A stretch of 52,671 nucleotides of DNA from the NCBI GenBank assembly GCA_029218545.1, contig JAQXRN010000200.1:1-52671 (forward strand), written 5' to 3'. The notes beneath the pieces are model-generated. The model was given only the letters and a program-made list of their open reading frames with translations. It made no database searches and was not told the DNA's origin. The position numbers and the translations under genes are program-made. Shown in pieces: positions 50,249 to 52,671 of this stretch; the stretch's first letter is position 1; each line of letters begins with the position of its first letter. The DNA is from Bacillota bacterium. Lineage in GTDB: Bacteria > Bacillota > Clostridia > Peptostreptococcales > Anaerovoracaceae.

Positions 50249-52671
50249 ATGGCAGAGCAAAATTTAAGCTTAGAAACAATGGTTCAGAAATACAATCTGA
50301 CCTCCGAAGAGCTGGCATCAGTACAAGAACAAAACAAAACGAAAGAATTTACGGAAGACTCGCTCGCAAAATTTATTTCCGAAATGCGTGAAAAGAATGC
50401 CATCGCCACATCAAAAAAAGACGCGCTGGATATTCCCTATGATGAACTTCAGGTTGCATGGGAAACGCTTAAAGACGCCAAAGAAGGCGATGCCTTGGAG
50501 GCAAAGCAGAGCCTTCAGGTCAAGTCTGAAGAAATAATGCAACAGGTTGATCCGAACACAACAGACATGGCGACGGCACCGGAACTCTCCGAATGGTTGA
50601 ACATTAACAACAGTCTGGGAAATTCTGATAATGCCGTCCGTAATCAGGCGCTTGGTCAACGTCTTAAGGCTTATAACGCGCAGTTTGACGCGGCCAACGG
50701 TCTCGCCGGAATTTCTCAGGAAAATGCAGAGCAGATTTCCGAGGCCGCAGAACTTTTGAGCAAACAATACGAAGGTTTTAATCCGTTTGCTACCAATGAC
50801 AACGGTGAGCTGATATATCCCGAGTTTGCCAACGCCAAAGATTTCTACGACAAACTGAATATTCAAAATACAAACTCAAACTGTGAAAACGTCAACAAAG
50901 AACAGTTCATCCAAAATATGTCCGAGTTAGCCAGACGCGAGGCTATTACCCGTTTAAGCACCACTCCCGGTTTTCTTGATCTTCCCGCCTCGGAACAAAC
51001 AAAAATCTTTGCTAGTGTTTACGCCGGATGCTTGGAGGAAGGCGCTGTTTCGCTCATCGTCGCTCAGGCTACTCAAAATCTGAGTGAAGAACAAAAGAAA
51101 AATCCGCAGAAAAAAGAAGCGTTGGAAAAAGCTGCGACCGAAAATTTCCGCCATATTTCAGAAACAGAAACCGTCCAAATTGACAATTCCGCAGCCTTGG
51201 GAGCGTATGCCGGACGCCTGTCGGCTCAGACTAATATTGAAAAACGCATCTCGCAAAAAACCGGAAAAAGAAATTTCTGGGGCAAAATCAAAGACAAGAA
51301 AAAAGCCTTTGAGCAAAACCACCCGAAAATGGCAGGCGCGCTTAAGTTTGTCGGCAATATCGGACTGACGATGGGTGTCAACATGGCTTTCGGTGGTGCC
51401 GGTTTGGCCGTACTCAGTGCTTATAAAACCTATCAGGCAATAAAAAAAGCCAACGAAGAACGCAAGGCAGCCAATGAAAAATCCGATGAAAAACAAAGTC
51501 TGCTGAAGTTTCTGGTCAAGAATCCACGGCATTTAATCAGCATTACCAGCAACGTTGCCGGCGTTGCCTTGGCCGGTTGGAGTGCAAGCATGGGACTTGA
51601 CGCCAACGGTTTGGTCGGTCAGTCGATAAATCATGGCGCCGGACAGGCTCTGGATAATATGGGCAACGCCATGAGCAATTTCGCCGGACATTTCTCGGCC
51701 GACAATCTCAAAAATTCCCTGAGCGACGGCAATATCGGCCATGGTTGGGGCGATAAAATCTCAAATATGTTCAATACCGAAAATGCCCTGAGATTCTCTC
51801 GGACAATCCGTACGTTGGGCGTAGCCGCAGCCAATCTCGGTGTCGACATTGCGGACATTGCCAAACCGGAAAATAAAGGCAAGAGGATGAAAATGTTTTT
51901 CAAAGCCTTAGGTAAAGCAGGTTTGAGTTCTGCCGCCGTTTTTGCCACCACGCCGGTTGAAAATGCCGAGGCCTCTCCGGCAGACAGTACAGGCGTTAGC
52001 GCAGGAAACAATAGCGAAACGCCGTCACCCTTACAACCAACACCGCAGGAACAGCAAGAACCGGTAACCATGCCGTGGCAGCAGGAGCCGCAGGAACAAT
52101 CAGACCCGACCGTTATGCCGTGGCAGCAAAACTCTCAGGAAGCAACGGCCGACACAAACGGCGACAATGGAACCGTTGTGGAAAACGTTGCCTCTCAGAA
52201 AGACTTGGAATTTTGGGAAAACCGTACCGATAAATTCTTAGGCGAAGAAAACAAGCAATATATTTATGATATGGTCGAAAAAGGCGGGATAAAACTCCCC
52301 GAGGGCATTGAAACCAAAGAGGAATACGCCTACAAACTGGCCATGGACATTCAGCAGACACCGGCCGAAATCAACGAAGCTATGGGCGGATCTTGGAACA
52401 GTTCGGCGGCTTTGACAAATTCTATCAAATCATGGACAGCTGAAGATTTTAACAAATTAAACAACAGCGTGGACGATTTTTCTGACCGAGGTTATCACAA
52501 CGGAGAAATTTCTGGCGGACGGAGCCATACCGGCGGCGGACACTCAAGCGTTGAACCGATAAACAATACGCCGGAAGATACCCCGAACCATGATATTGAT
52601 ATCCGTGCCATGACCAAAGAAACATTGATTGATACGTTTGAAGATTTTCGCGGCATGGTCGGAGATCCGGC
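50249..52671 (+). CDS. Large protein of unknown function, truncated by the right edge
   Basis: ATG 50249, with GAGGG about 8 bases upstream, opens a frame with no stop to the window end: 807 complete codons. I recognise no family. Residues 1-355 are hydrophilic, rich in Glu, Gln, Asn and Lys, probably helical. Glycine/alanine-rich hydrophobic stretches occur at about 361-392 (MAGALKFVGNIGLTMGVNMA), 426-452, 520-530 and 557-570, separated by charged segments. A Pro/Gln-rich linker (about 595-640) carries a 15-residue tandem repeat beginning MPWQQ at 608 and 623. The tail is acidic with a Gly/His/Ser patch (GGRSHTGGGHSS). No N-terminal signal peptide is seen. It could be a structural, surface or secreted effector-type protein; none of these can be supported further here. 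Confidence 0.75.
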   Translation, partial: MAEQNLSLETMVQKYNLTSEELASVQEQNKTKEFTEDSLAKFISEMREKNAIATSKKDALDIPYDELQVAWETLKDAKEGDALEAKQSLQVKSEEIMQQVDPNTTDMATAPELSEWLNINNSLGNSDNAVRNQALGQRLKAYNAQFDAANGLAGISQENAEQISEAAELLSKQYEGFNPFATNDNGELIYPEFANAKDFYDKLNIQNTNSNCENVNKEQFIQNMSELARREAITRLSTTPGFLDLPASEQTKIFASVYAGCLEEGAVSLIVAQATQNLSEEQKKNPQKKEALEKAATENFRHISETETVQIDNSAALGAYAGRLSAQTNIEKRISQKTGKRNFWGKIKDKKKAFEQNHPKMAGALKFVGNIGLTMGVNMAFGGAGLAVLSAYKTYQAIKKANEERKAANEKSDEKQSLLKFLVKNPRHLISITSNVAGVALAGWSASMGLDANGLVGQSINHGAGQALDNMGNAMSNFAGHFSADNLKNSLSDGNIGHGWGDKISNMFNTENALRFSRTIRTLGVAAANLGVDIADIAKPENKGKRMKMFFKALGKAGLSSAAVFATTPVENAEASPADSTGVSAGNNSETPSPLQPTPQEQQEPVTMPWQQEPQEQSDPTVMPWQQNSQEATADTNGDNGTVVENVASQKDLEFWENRTDKFLGEENKQYIYDMVEKGGIKLPEGIETKEEYAYKLAMDIQQTPAEINEAMGGSWNSSAALTNSIKSWTAEDFNKLNNSVDDFSDRGYHNGEISGGRSHTGGGHSSVEPINNTPEDTPNHDIDIRAMTKETLIDTFEDFRGMVGDP

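Noticed and set aside
50197-50391. 64-codon frame overlapping the start of the large terminal gene
   Set aside because: It is out of frame with the 807-codon gene, has no ribosome site and looks like a frame shadow.
51158-52361. Leftward frames at the right end (51158-51532, 51533-51742, 51631-52071, 52113-52361)
   Set aside because: All are antisense to the long open rightward frame, overlap each other and lack ribosome sites.

Overview
Most of this window (bases 1 to about 47,800) is the replication-origin region of a low-GC, endospore-forming member of the Clostridia. The evidence is a dnaA-dnaN-recF-gyrB-gyrA block beside perfect DnaA boxes, the rpmH-rnpA-yidD-yidC-jag-mnmE-mnmG-rsmG-noc-parA-parB block typical of Firmicutes, spoIIR and a SipL-like spore protein, and AGA-dominated arginine codons. 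From about 47,810-47,870 to the right edge the composition and codon use change abruptly (CGC/CGT arginine, GCC/GGC-rich) and the genes look proteobacterial, most like an alphaproteobacterium. The switch lies inside dnaB, in frame, in one of its most conserved segments. The simplest reading is a chimeric contig; a real recombination is possible but less likely.

Layout. (1) 1-15,274: CoA genes (coaX, cut by the left edge, divergent from coaBC); two sporulation genes; a four-gene cluster for the oxidative branch of the TCA cycle (a probable Re-type citrate synthase, a GntR regulator, aconitase, isocitrate dehydrogenase) that makes 2-oxoglutarate; a methionine/one-carbon operon (metF, a stand-alone MetH reactivation protein, a metH lacking that domain) and an M20 peptidase. 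All but coaX run rightwards, against the direction of replication from the origin. (2) 15,342-25,877, leftward: dnaA, dnaN, recF, gyrB, gyrA, then an RsbW-like anti-sigma factor, a SigB-like sigma factor and trpS. (3) 25,878-26,103: oriC, with a second DnaA-box patch between dnaA and dnaN. (4) 26,104-34,345: a complete ten-gene histidine operon hisZGDCBHAFI(E)K lying between oriC and rpmH, two loci that are usually neighbours. (5) 34,438-47,8xx: rpmH to parB, a DUF1294 protein, an SprT-like protein, a GdpP-like c-di-AMP phosphodiesterase without membrane segments, rplI and the 5' four-fifths of dnaB. (6) 47,8xx-52,671: the foreign segment, holding the dnaB 3' end, a possible 48-residue membrane peptide, two UPF0260/YcgN-type cysteine-cluster proteins, a small Cys-rich protein on the other strand, a YgjP-like metallopeptidase and an unrecognised protein of more than 807 residues that runs off the right edge.

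Regulatory sites visible by eye include a perfect parS inside a 40-bp perfect palindrome that also holds the noc stop codon and serves as its terminator, a variant parS overlapping the start of the gene after parB, a TGTATACA operator candidate just downstream of the citrate synthase promoter, a 20-bp perfect palindrome between divergent genes in the foreign segment, and several sigma-A promoters with 17-bp spacers. I recognised no rRNA, tRNA, CRISPR array, insertion sequence or riboswitch. No gene-free stretch exceeds 300 bases.
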